Positions 35,222 through 42,778 of a stretch of DNA of 45,759 nt are shown piece after piece; positions within the stretch are counted from its first letter, which is position 1; each line of letters opens with the position of its first letter. Below the pieces are notes generated by a model. That model was given only the letters and a program-made list of their open reading frames with translations. It was not told the DNA's origin and ran no database searches. The position numbers were made by a program, and so were the translations under genes. The stretch comes from an uncultured Collinsella sp. (lineage in GTDB: Bacteria > Actinomycetota > Coriobacteriia > Coriobacteriales > Coriobacteriaceae): contig URMR01000001.1 in NCBI GenBank assembly GCA_900548935.1, positions 1-45,759 on the forward strand, written 5' to 3'.

Positions 35222-35451
35222 GTGGTCAAAAAAGGGCAAATATGAGTACTGTTGCCATTATAGTTGCATTTATTTTGCTATAAATAGTAGCTCCTGATGA
35301 GATTTGTTCCCATTAGGAGCTACTTTTATTGAACATATGAGGAGAAATAGCGTCGTCTACGGACGTATGGAACGTTGAATAGTTCCTGAAGTGATCAAAA
35401 TCGCTGCTACTAAACAGGTAGCAGTACTCATATTTGCCCTTTTTTGACCAC
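35222..35451. repeat. Perfect 30-bp inverted pair enclosing 170 bases
   Basis: 35222-35251 (gtggtcaaaaaaggg then caaatatgagtactg) is repeated exactly, inverted, at 35422-35451. Both arms point inward towards the terminator at 35286-35330. Read as protein, each gives WSKKGKYEYC before the sequences diverge and both frames end in SSS-stop within the shared terminator. It could be a small non-autonomous element, two facing small-RNA or leader genes, or two copies of a tiny peptide gene. Confidence 0.8.
35286..35330. terminator. Bidirectional terminator inside the inverted pair
   Basis: agtagctcct (35286-35295) pairs with aggagctact (35315-35324), loop 19 bases, followed by TTTTATT on the plus strand. 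On the minus strand the stem is followed by atttatagcaaaataaat, AT-rich but not a T-run. It serves transcripts from either arm of the 30-bp inverted pair. Confidence 0.7.
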
Positions 35452-35537
35452 AGCCCTCTCGGAAACCTTTCCAGAGGCGTCAAACAGCCATAATCCAAAG
35501 GTCGCCTCAAACAATTAGCCGGCTAAGAGCGTCCATG

Positions 35538-35618
35538 ACTACCCAAAAGCTGTACGCCAGCATCCAAAGATGTCGAAAAATGTCGACTTTGGATGCTGGC
35601 GTACAGCTTTTGGGTAGT
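35538..35618. repeat. Perfect 32-bp hairpin of the cagcatccaaag family, copy 2
   Basis: Arms 35538-35569 and 35587-35618 are exact complements. The 17-base loop equals that of copy 1 at 34477-34531. Copy 2 is longer by the flanking actacccaaaagct segment, itself close to text beside copy 1 (gactacccgcaaaaact). The two copies bracket the RHH gene and the inverted pair. Confidence 0.9.
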
Positions 35619-35653
35619 ATGGGCTGGGGCCCTGGACGGACAGAGCGTGCGTA

Positions 35654-35899
35654 CTAGAGCAGATTCTCCTGCAGCCACGCGATGATGTCGCTCGATTCGT
35701 AGAGTGGTTTGCCGTCGATGAACAGGCAGGGAACCTGGCGTTTTCCGCCGACGGCGATGAGTGTCTGCTCGGCTTCGGTATCGGTCGATATATTGCGTTC
35801 GGGAATGGTCACGCCGTTATCGGCCAAAAAGCGCTTGACCTTTATGCAGTACGGGCAGCCGGTCATAACGTACAGCGTGAGCTCATGATCAGTAGTCAT
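35654..35899 (-). CDS. Glutaredoxin family protein
   Basis: ATG 35899 with GGAGACC upstream gives 81 residues; the longer frame from 35938 lacks a ribosome binding site. The fold is complete: LTLYVMTGCPYCIKVKRFL with active-site CPYC (15-18), then KRQVPCLFIDGKPL with the cis-proline, and YESSDIIAWLQ with the glutathione-contact Ser/Asp. Family role: reduction of disulfides or glutathionylated proteins; in a Coriobacterium, where glutathione is unlikely to be made, the thiol partner is an open question. It stands alone, tail-to-head with the regulator gene. Confidence 0.9.
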   Translation of the reverse strand: MTTDHELTLYVMTGCPYCIKVKRFLADNGVTIPERNISTDTEAEQTLIAVGGKRQVPCLFIDGKPLYESSDIIAWLQENLL

Positions 35900-35950
35900 A
35901 GGTCTCCAATCGGTTGCGGTTTTGATTGAAATACCCAAAGCCGCCGCGGT

Positions 35951-36778
35951 CTATGCGCGCGTCAACGACGACTCGATGGCCTGGACCAGAAACGCCGTGG
36001 CTCCGGTGCCGCAGGACTTGTCGTAGTAGCCAACAAAGCGCTGGTCGGCAAGATAGCCGTGTGCGAGGCCCAGGTACGCTTCGTTTTGGGGCTCGTGTCC
36101 CCAGTTGAGAGCAATCCAGCGACGATGCATCGCGACAAGCTTACGAGCCTCGTTGCTCTCTGGGTCGCCAATGCCCATGGCAATCGAAAGCTGGCCCAGA
36201 ACAGCGCGTTCAAGTTCCTTCATGTCGTTCCATGTCTCGGGGTCCATGTCCAGCAGCGTTTCGTTTGCCGCATCGATGGCCTCATCGCCATAGCGCGCCC
36301 GCGCCTCGGCACCGTAGTGCTCCTCGTTTTCTTGCACGGTGCGCCAGCGCTCCAGTTGCGGCAGGACGGCGCCCATGAGCGAGACGGCTTCGTCGAGCGA
36401 CATGCCGGTGTTTTGCGCCAGGCGCGGGGCACAATCCTCAATCATTGCCTCCATGGTGGTGTCATAGGTGTACTTGCCGTGGTCGTAGCACCACTTGCAG
36501 TAATGGTCGGTCGTGGCGCCCGTGGCATCGGTGCCGCAGTCGTCGGGCGTGAGTATCATGCCGCAGCTCTGGCAATAATGCTCGGGCATTTCGAGCAGGT
36601 GGGGCAGCGGCTCTCCGGTTACGGCTGCAATGAGCTTCATCATGTCGATGCCCGGGGTGACTTCGCCGCGCTCCCAACGGCTGACGGCTTGGCGTGTGAC
36701 GAAGAGCTTGGCGGCGAGCTGCTCTTGGGTAAGGTGATGAGCGCGACGGATGGCAATGAGCTTTTCTGCAAAGGCCAT
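35951..36778 (-). CDS. Xre regulator fused to a zinc ribbon and TipAS-like domain
   Basis: The 275 residues are modular. Residues 1-60 are an Xre HTH (LTQEQLAAKLFVTRQAVSRW, then GEVTPGIDMMKLIAAVTGE). Residues 66-100 form a zinc ribbon with Cys 69, 72, 81, 94 and 97 (HYCQSCGM, HYCKWCYDHG). Residues about 140-270 resemble TipAS, the antibiotic-binding domain of TipAL: QENEEHYGAEARARYGDEA, then a helical bundle with WIALNWGHEPQNEAYLGLAH and FVGYYDKSCGTGATAFLVQA. TipAS normally follows a MerR domain; here an Xre domain and ribbon replace it. It has a good start (GGAGCC ahead of ATG 36778) and is monocistronic. Confidence 0.85.
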   Translation of the reverse strand: MAFAEKLIAIRRAHHLTQEQLAAKLFVTRQAVSRWERGEVTPGIDMMKLIAAVTGEPLPHLLEMPEHYCQSCGMILTPDDCGTDATGATTDHYCKWCYDHGKYTYDTTMEAMIEDCAPRLAQNTGMSLDEAVSLMGAVLPQLERWRTVQENEEHYGAEARARYGDEAIDAANETLLDMDPETWNDMKELERAVLGQLSIAMGIGDPESNEARKLVAMHRRWIALNWGHEPQNEAYLGLAHGYLADQRFVGYYDKSCGTGATAFLVQAIESSLTRA

Positions 36779-36919
36779 AGCGGCTCCTTTCTGCTGGTTG
36801 ATGGCTTAAGCATACGCGGCGGCAGGCGCCCTTTCAAGCAACCGTTGGTTGCACGACAGGAGTCCGCGGCGAAGAATTGCGCGCAACGCCCCACGCCTCC
36901 ATGCCGTACAATGACCGGC

Positions 36920-37657
36920 ATGGAACCTATTGCACACATACATACCGACCTGCCGCAGAAGTTCGGCATCCCGCGCAACAGCTTTTTGGCGCCCCATCTG
37001 CAGGGACGAATCTTTTTTGAGCCGGAATTTGCCTCCAATGCAGCGGTTGAGGGCCTGGACTCCTTCTCTCACCTGTGGCTGCTGTGGCGCTTCGAAAACG
37101 GAACGCCCGGCGGCACGGCTAAGGATATTGCCGTCGACGCTAAAACGCAGGACAGGTCCGGCACCAACGCAAAATGGTCGAAAACCGTGCGCCCGCCGCG
37201 TCTGGGCGGAGCCGAGCGTGTGGGAGTGTTTGCCACGCGCAGTCCGTTTCGCCCTAATCCCATCGGGCTTACCTGCGTCAAGCTCGATCGTGTCGAGCTC
37301 ACCGACGATGGCCCCATCATTCATGTGCTGGGGGCCGATCTGCGCGACGGCACGCCCATCTACGACATTAAGCCCTACATTCCGTTTGCGGATTGCCACC
37401 CGGATGCGACCGGCGGCTGGATTGAGGGTGCTCCGTGGCAAGAGCTCGATGTTGAGTTCCCGCAAGCGCTTCAAGACATGGTCCCGCCCGCAAAGCTTCC
37501 CGGTCTGGTCGAGGTCCTTCGCCAAGATCCGCGCCGCGCGGGCAGCAAGCACGAGCCAAACCGCGCCTATCATCTGGCCTTCGTCGGACTCGACATATCT
37601 TTTACGGTCGATAAAACCCAGCTAACCGTAGTCGCCGTCAACGACGCGCGAGACTAA
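36920..37657 (+). CDS. trmO: tRNA (N6-threonylcarbamoyladenosine37-N6)-methyltransferase TrmO
   Basis: From ATG 36920 the protein has 245 residues (ATG 36911, three codons earlier, is equally possible). The TrmO/UPF0066 signature is present: PIAHIHTDLPQKFGIPRN near the start, EGLDSFSHLWLLWRF, PRLGGAERVGVFATRSPFRP and NPIGLTCVKLDRVE, then GTPIYDIKPYIPFAD. These form the SAM-binding beta barrel that methylates t6A37 of ACU-reading tRNAs. The C-terminal ~70 residues carry the usual DPRR substrate loop (RQDPRRAGSK). There is no ribosome binding site; a TACAAT (36907-36912) lies 7 bases before ATG 36920, so the mRNA may be leaderless. Confidence 0.88.
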   Translation: MEPIAHIHTDLPQKFGIPRNSFLAPHLQGRIFFEPEFASNAAVEGLDSFSHLWLLWRFENGTPGGTAKDIAVDAKTQDRSGTNAKWSKTVRPPRLGGAERVGVFATRSPFRPNPIGLTCVKLDRVELTDDGPIIHVLGADLRDGTPIYDIKPYIPFADCHPDATGGWIEGAPWQELDVEFPQALQDMVPPAKLPGLVEVLRQDPRRAGSKHEPNRAYHLAFVGLDISFTVDKTQLTVVAVNDARD

Positions 37658-37769
37658 CCAACCATTCGCCCGCACCCGTCAAATTAAGCGCCAAACCCCA
37701 TGCCAAAATCGCCCACGCTGGTGGACAATAACGCCTACCAAAACAATCCACTTTGCATGGGGGCTCAGC

Positions 37770-38984
37770 ATGAAATACGACTTTAGCTCGCTTATCGACC
37801 GCCACGGCATGGACGCCATCGCCGTTGACTCCTGGGGCGAGATCCCCGGTATGGCTCCGAACGCACCCGACGAGGGCTTCGACCGCATCCCCATGTGGGT
37901 GGCCGACATGAACTTTGCCACGGTGCCCACGGTCCAGGAACACATCATTCAGCGTGCCCAGCACCCCATGTTCGGCTATTTCAATCCGCGTCCCGAGTAC
38001 TTCGATCGCATCATCGAATGGCAGAGCCGCCGCAATGGCGTCGAGGGCCTGGCACCTGAGCACATCGGCTACGAAAACGGCGTGCTGGGCGGTGTCGTGT
38101 CGACGCTGCGCGCGTATGTCCAGCCGGGCGATGCGGTGCTGGTCCACAGCCCCACCTACATCGGCTTTACCAAGTCCATCGAAGCCGCGGGCTATCGCAT
38201 TGTCCACAGCCCGCTTAAGCTCGACGAGCAGGGCGTGTGGCGCATGGACTTTGAGGACATGGAGCACAAGCTCGCCCAAAATCACATCCATGCCGCGGTG
38301 TTCTGCTCGCCGCACAATCCCTGCGGCCGCGTATGGGAGCGTGACGAGATCGAGCGCGCCATGGACATCTATCGCCAGCACGATTGCGTGGTGATCTCGG
38401 ACGAGATTTGGTCCGATATCATCCTGCCGGGACACAAGCATATCCCGACGCAGTCGGTGAGCGAGGATGCCCGCATGCGCACGGTTGCCCTCTATGCGCC
38501 GAGCAAGACGTTCAACCTGGCGGGTCTGGTCGGCAGCTACCACATTATCTACAACGAGACGCTGCGCGACCGCATGTGCGCCGTGTCCAACAAGACCCAC
38601 TACAACGAGATGAACGTCCTCTCCATGCATGCGCTTATCGGTGCCTACCAGCCGCAGGGCTACGAGTGGGTGGACGAGCTCAATCAGGTGCTTGCCGGCA
38701 ATATCGAGTACTTCTGCAATTACGTGGACGAGCATTTTGAGGGCGTGTACTATTCGCGTCCGCAGGGCACGTACATGGTGTTTCTGGACTGCACCGAGTG
38801 GTGCCGCGAGCATGGCCGCGATATTCAGTGGTTGCTCGACGAGGGGGCGCGCGTAGGCGTTGGCTACCAGGATGGCCGTCCGTTCCACGGGCCCTGCCAC
38901 ATTCGCGTGAATCTGGCGCTGCCGCTTTCGCGCGTAAAGGAAGCGTGCGACCGCCTGGACCGCTACGTTTTTAATGCACGGTAA
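37770..38984 (+). CDS. MalY/PatB family PLP-dependent C-S lyase/aminotransferase
   Basis: A 404-residue fold-type I PLP enzyme. The N-terminal IPMWVADMNFATVP is typical of MalY/PatB cystathionine beta-lyases. Other marks: HSPTYIGF for ring stacking, CSPHNPCGRVW, VISDEIWSDI (Asp211 pairing with the PLP nitrogen) and YAPSKTFNLAGL with the Schiff-base Lys246. The C-terminal LPLSRVKEACDRLDRYV closes the small domain. Reaction: cleavage of cystathionine or cysteine conjugates to thiol, pyruvate and ammonia. GGGGGC precedes the ATG. It is a single gene, about 110 bases after trmO; no methionine riboswitch or T-box was seen upstream. Confidence 0.92.
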   Translation: MKYDFSSLIDRHGMDAIAVDSWGEIPGMAPNAPDEGFDRIPMWVADMNFATVPTVQEHIIQRAQHPMFGYFNPRPEYFDRIIEWQSRRNGVEGLAPEHIGYENGVLGGVVSTLRAYVQPGDAVLVHSPTYIGFTKSIEAAGYRIVHSPLKLDEQGVWRMDFEDMEHKLAQNHIHAAVFCSPHNPCGRVWERDEIERAMDIYRQHDCVVISDEIWSDIILPGHKHIPTQSVSEDARMRTVALYAPSKTFNLAGLVGSYHIIYNETLRDRMCAVSNKTHYNEMNVLSMHALIGAYQPQGYEWVDELNQVLAGNIEYFCNYVDEHFEGVYYSRPQGTYMVFLDCTEWCREHGRDIQWLLDEGARVGVGYQDGRPFHGPCHIRVNLALPLSRVKEACDRLDRYVFNAR

Positions 38985-39128
38985 GTGAGCACTGCATGCG
39001 GGGTCTTCTGCCAAGCCGGCTGGAAGGCCCCACACGGTAAAGCGTCTGTAACAATTGGGTACTCGAGTGGTTTCGTTTGCTATTATCTTTAACCATTTCG
39101 GTCTGTAAACAGGATCTTCTGGAGCTCG

Positions 39129-39998
39129 ATGAAAAGACCTCGCCGCTCGGTGTCCATATCGTTGTTTGTCGCGCTTGCGGTAGCGTGTGCCTTTGTCGTA
39201 GCGATAGCCGGCTGTTCCGGGTCGAATGACAGAGCCTCGACGTCTGCATTGGAAGGTCTGGACGCCGCGCAGGCCAAAGACGACAGCCTTAAGACGCTCA
39301 ACGTTGGCAGCGACCTCTATCCACCGTTTGTGTATACCGATGAGTACGGCGATATCGTTGGCCTGGATGTCGAGATACTAACCGAGGCTTTGGCCCGCAT
39401 TGGTTACAAGCCAAAGTACCAGCTGATCGATTGGGAAAAGAAGAAAGAGCTGCTGGCGAGCGGCGAGCTCGATTGCGTCATGGGCAGCTTTAGCATGACG
39501 GGTCGCGAAAACGAGTATCGTTGGGCCGGCCCGTACCTTGCGAGCCGCCAGGTGGTCGCGGTCGATCCCCAGAGCGATATCTACACGCTTGCCGATCTTG
39601 AGGATAAGGTCGTGGCGGTCCAGTCCACCACCAAGCCCGAGGGCATTTTGCTCAATCGTACAAATGAAAACGTTCCGCAGATCAAAGAGCTCTACAGCTT
39701 TTCGGACCGCTCATACCTGAACCCGGCACTCGTCGAGGGTCTGGTCGACGCCATCGCCGCGCATGAGTCCTCGCTGCTCACCTACGAAAAAGACTATGGT
39801 GTGACGTATCGCATTTTGGATGAGCCGCTGCTAGAGGTTGGTTTGGGTACTGCTTTCGATATCAACGATATGCGCGGCATCGACGTCAAGCTCACTCATG
39901 CCTACCAAGAAATGCTTGCCGATGGCACCATGGAACGTCTGGTGTCAAAGTACTTTGATGACCCTTCGCCATTTTTGAATATGGAGGGCCTGTCATGA
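39129..39998 (+). CDS. Amino-acid-type solute-binding lipoprotein (PBPb)
   Basis: A 289-residue family-3 solute-binding protein. The signal peptide (KRPRRS then a hydrophobic core) ends in lipobox AIAGC (Cys29), so it is tethered to the outer face of the membrane. Ligand-binding markers: LNVGSDLYPPFVYTDEYGDI, GLDVEILTEALARIGYKPKY, ELDCVMGSFSMTGREN and VAVQSTTKPEGILL. No permease or ATPase gene is nearby. Its last codons overlap the hybrid kinase start (ATGA at 39995), so it is probably the kinase's ligand receptor rather than a transporter part. Confidence 0.9.
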   Translation: MKRPRRSVSISLFVALAVACAFVVAIAGCSGSNDRASTSALEGLDAAQAKDDSLKTLNVGSDLYPPFVYTDEYGDIVGLDVEILTEALARIGYKPKYQLIDWEKKKELLASGELDCVMGSFSMTGRENEYRWAGPYLASRQVVAVDPQSDIYTLADLEDKVVAVQSTTKPEGILLNRTNENVPQIKELYSFSDRSYLNPALVEGLVDAIAAHESSLLTYEKDYGVTYRILDEPLLEVGLGTAFDINDMRGIDVKLTHAYQEMLADGTMERLVSKYFDDPSPFLNMEGLS

Positions 39999-42187
39999 TC
40001 GATGCGCCCGACCACGCCGTAGAGGAGCGGGGCAATCATTCGACAGGGGCATGGCTCCTTGTCTCCCTGCTGGGGATAGCGCTCTCGGTTGTTGCCGGCA
40101 TGATGAGCTACGGTTACACGACGGCCCAAGCCGAGCAGCGCTTTGCCGACGTTGTCGATTACGTGGCGACGCAGAGCCTTTCCTACGATGCATTCAATAG
40201 CGCCTATACGACCAAAAACCTGATTCGCGTTATGGAGATCGCCGGAGAGACAGCGCGCGATATGGAGCGCGACGGTTCGGTGGATAACGCCGTGCTGGAG
40301 CAATATACCGACCAGTTCAACGTGAGCGCACTGATCGTGACGGACGCATCGGGCAATTTGGTGTCCGAGTCCTCGACGGATGGCGTGGGCTACGAGTCGC
40401 TCGCTACGTATCTTAAGGAAGCACCCGTGCTGGAGGTGGCAGCCCATCCGCTTAAGTCCTATACCGCCCGCATTACGCTTTCGGATGATTCGGTTGCAGA
40501 CATTGGCTGCGTGACCCGGCAAGATGGCGAGGGCATCGTTATCGCGGTCAGGCATCAGAGCGCGAAGGCAGTTGCAAGCAATACGCTCAAACTGCAGGGC
40601 CTGCTCGGTGGTTATGAGACCATCGACAGCGGCAATATCGTGATCGAAAGCGATGGCAAGGTCGTTGCGACCAATGCCGTTGAACCTACCATATTGGGCG
40701 TATTCAATCTGCCTGCAACGGATGTCTTTATTGTCGACGGTATTAAGGATCGATGCCTGCCCGGCAAAGTCCGACTGGTCAACGCCAGCGGCGAGTGGTA
40801 TTTGGGCACATTTGGAAAAGCGCGCGGGTTCTACGTGTACACCTATGCCTCGGCGCGGCGCTACTTTGAGGTCGTCGCGGCTGTTGCTGCCGGTGTGTTG
40901 GTGCTCTACAGCGGTGTTATTGCCGTTGTTGTGATGGCGCGCCGCCGCGCTGATCGTCGACGTTTGACGGACTTGCTGCAGCAGGAGCGCGACTATGGCG
41001 ACAAGCTGGCAAAGGCAGCGCGTGAGGCCTCGTCTGCCAACTCGGCAAAGACGGAGTTTTTGCGTCGCATGAGCCACGATCTGCGCACGCCCATCAACGG
41101 CATTCGCGGCATGGTCGAGGTCGGCGATGCCAATGCGGACGATCTGCAAAAGCAGACCGAGTGTCGCTCAAAGATCTGGACGGCATCGGGACTGCTGCTC
41201 GACCTTGCCAACGAGGCACTCGATATGAGTCGCCTGGAGAGCGGGCAGATCGATCTGAACCTCGTACCCATTAATTTGGTGGCCCTCAACCACGAGGTGC
41301 GCGATATTCTGGAGCGCCAGGCCGAGGAGCGTCTGGTGACAATTATCTGCGACCAGCAGACGCTTGATCATCCCTATGCGCGGGTGAGCGTGACGCACCT
41401 CAAGCGCTTGTTGCTCAATATTGCCGGCAATGCCGTCAAGTACAACCGCCAGGGTGGCTATGTTCGCCTGGTGTGCCGCGAGGTGGAGCCAGCGGATGGC
41501 GTCCCCGTCTATGAATACACGATCGCCGACAACGGTATTGGCATGAGCGAGGAGTTCCAACAGCGCCTCTACGAGCCGTTTTGCCGCGAGGAGCAACAGG
41601 TGGAAGGCGCTTCATCGGGAACTGGCCTGGGCGCGCCTATTGCAAAACAGTTGGTCGAGCTTATGGGCGGAACCATGAGCTTTACGAGCGTCTTGGGGCA
41701 GGGGACGACGTTTACCATCCGCCTGCCGTTCGAGAAGTGCGACCGCTCCGAGATTCCTCAGGCAGTGCGCGTGGACGCGGGAGACGGCGATGCGCTCCAG
41801 GGCTTGCGCGTTTTGCTCGTAGAGGATAACGATCTGAATGCCGAGATCGCGCAGTTTACGCTCAGCCGTGCCGGTGCTGTCGTGACGCATGCTAAGGATG
41901 GCGAGTCTGCCGTCGAGATGTTTGCCGCGAGCGCGCCGCACGAGTACGACGCGGTGTTGATGGACATCATGATGCCTGGCATCGATGGCCTTGAGGCCAC
42001 GCGTCAGATTCGAGCACTCGATCGCGAGGATGCCGCGACCACGCCGATTATCGCTGTGAGTGCCAACGCCTTTGCCGACGACCGCAGGCTTTCGCGTGAG
42101 GCGGGCATGGACGCGCACCTGAGTAAACCCGTGAGCTCGCAAGAGCTCGTCGAGGCGCTAGCGCACATCGCCGCCGACGCTTCATAA
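39995..42187 (+). CDS. Hybrid histidine kinase with receiver domain
   Basis: A 730-residue hybrid kinase. TM1 is at about 18-40, an extracytoplasmic sensor (about 45-285) follows, and TM2 is at about 292-314. HisKA has His361 in RRMSHDLRTPINGIRG, the HATPase domain has LLLNIAGNAVKYN and YTIADNGIGMS followed by SSGTGLGAPIAKQ, and the C-terminal receiver has LLVEDNDLN and Asp657 in VLMDIMMPGIDG. There is no HPt or DNA-binding domain, so the phosphate must pass to a separate protein not in this window. The sensor region looks double-Cache/PAS-like, though I could not assign it. It is translationally coupled to the solute-binding lipoprotein and followed by a strong terminator. Confidence 0.92.
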   Translation: MIDAPDHAVEERGNHSTGAWLLVSLLGIALSVVAGMMSYGYTTAQAEQRFADVVDYVATQSLSYDAFNSAYTTKNLIRVMEIAGETARDMERDGSVDNAVLEQYTDQFNVSALIVTDASGNLVSESSTDGVGYESLATYLKEAPVLEVAAHPLKSYTARITLSDDSVADIGCVTRQDGEGIVIAVRHQSAKAVASNTLKLQGLLGGYETIDSGNIVIESDGKVVATNAVEPTILGVFNLPATDVFIVDGIKDRCLPGKVRLVNASGEWYLGTFGKARGFYVYTYASARRYFEVVAAVAAGVLVLYSGVIAVVVMARRRADRRRLTDLLQQERDYGDKLAKAAREASSANSAKTEFLRRMSHDLRTPINGIRGMVEVGDANADDLQKQTECRSKIWTASGLLLDLANEALDMSRLESGQIDLNLVPINLVALNHEVRDILERQAEERLVTIICDQQTLDHPYARVSVTHLKRLLLNIAGNAVKYNRQGGYVRLVCREVEPADGVPVYEYTIADNGIGMSEEFQQRLYEPFCREEQQVEGASSGTGLGAPIAKQLVELMGGTMSFTSVLGQGTTFTIRLPFEKCDRSEIPQAVRVDAGDGDALQGLRVLLVEDNDLNAEIAQFTLSRAGAVVTHAKDGESAVEMFAASAPHEYDAVLMDIMMPGIDGLEATRQIRALDREDAATTPIIAVSANAFADDRRLSREAGMDAHLSKPVSSQELVEALAHIAADAS

Positions 42188-42189
42188 GC

Positions 42190-42235
42190 ATATGGCCCGG
42201 TTCCAAGGTGGGTTGGAACCGGGCCATATTGTTAT
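42190..42235. terminator. Strong terminator between convergent genes
   Basis: A perfect 17-bp stem (42190-42206 with 42213-42229) with loop ggtggg and a T-rich tail tgttatt. It overlaps the end of the hybrid kinase gene by a few bases and probably also serves the convergent flavoprotein gene. Confidence 0.85.
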
Positions 42236-42256
42236 TGATGAGACCTGCTGAGGGGC

Positions 42257-42736
42257 TTACTTTTCCTGAATCTGCTTGCCGCAAAGATGCTCAATCGTAA
42301 TCTCGTAGAGCTGGACGCCCTTAATGTCCTTGGCGATTTCCTCTTCGACTTCCTCGGCAGAAGGGTAGTACTTAAGTGCGAGCTGGCGGACTTTATCCTC
42401 GATAAACGCGGGAGTGTCATTCGCCAGGCGACAGCGGCCAAAGACCACGGTGCTCATAACGTAGGGAGCCCAGTCACCGTCCTTGTACCACTCGTTGCCG
42501 TAAACGGTAAAGCAGACCTTGTCATCGCGCTTGAGTGCGTCGACCTTGTGGCCAGCTTTGGCGCCATGGAAATAAATCTTGTCGTGCTCGGTGTCAAAGA
42601 AGTAGTTGACGGGAATGGCGTACGGGTAGCCATCGTCGCCGTTGACGGCAAAGACGCCGCGCTTGCAGGTAGCGAGCAGTTCGCGCGCTTCCTCGTCGGT
42701 GATGGCGCGTTTCTTTCGACGTAAGGGCCTAAACAT
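42257..42736 (-). CDS. Pyridoxamine 5'-phosphate oxidase family flavoprotein (NimA-like)
   Basis: ATG 42736 with GGAAG 6 bases upstream gives 159 residues. The split-barrel FMN-binding fold is shown by RAITDEEARELLATCKRGVF, then DGYPYAIPVNYFFD and KIYFHGAKAGHKVDALKR, and by CFTVYGNEWYKD and MSTVVFGRCRL. This pattern is that of the nitroimidazole-resistance-like subgroup rather than PdxH. Function is uncertain; flavin-dependent reduction is likely. It is a single gene between the two sensor systems. Confidence 0.88.
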   Translation of the reverse strand: MFRPLRRKKRAITDEEARELLATCKRGVFAVNGDDGYPYAIPVNYFFDTEHDKIYFHGAKAGHKVDALKRDDKVCFTVYGNEWYKDGDWAPYVMSTVVFGRCRLANDTPAFIEDKVRQLALKYYPSAEEVEEEIAKDIKGVQLYEITIEHLCGKQIQEK

Positions 42737-42778
42737 CGTTGGCTTCCTTTCTGGTCGTGCGTGGTGGTTGAGCACAAA

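Larger units (their letters stand above)
34819..35653. other. Gene-free, palindrome-rich interval
   Basis: Over 800 bases without a supportable gene apart from the RHH promoter side. It contains, in order, a short palindrome (35095-35119), a degraded ggacgtt-type repeat (35120-35172), a 30-bp inverted pair (35222-35251 and 35422-35451) around a terminator, and a long hairpin (35538-35618). Short frames crossing the inverted pair both encode WSKKGKYEYC but lack start signals. Confidence 0.7.

Noticed and set aside
36059..36910. Long 5' extension of the trmO frame
   Set aside because: It runs antisense through the Xre-TipAS gene, and TrmO homology begins only at 36911-36920.
37638..39035. A 465-codon minus-strand frame over the MalY/PatB gene
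   Set aside because: Antisense shadow; the plus-strand frame contains the PLP lysine motif and a proper start.
39902..41149. A 415-codon minus-strand frame over the hybrid kinase
   Set aside because: Antisense shadow without ribosome binding site or recognisable domain; the kinase motifs are on the plus strand.
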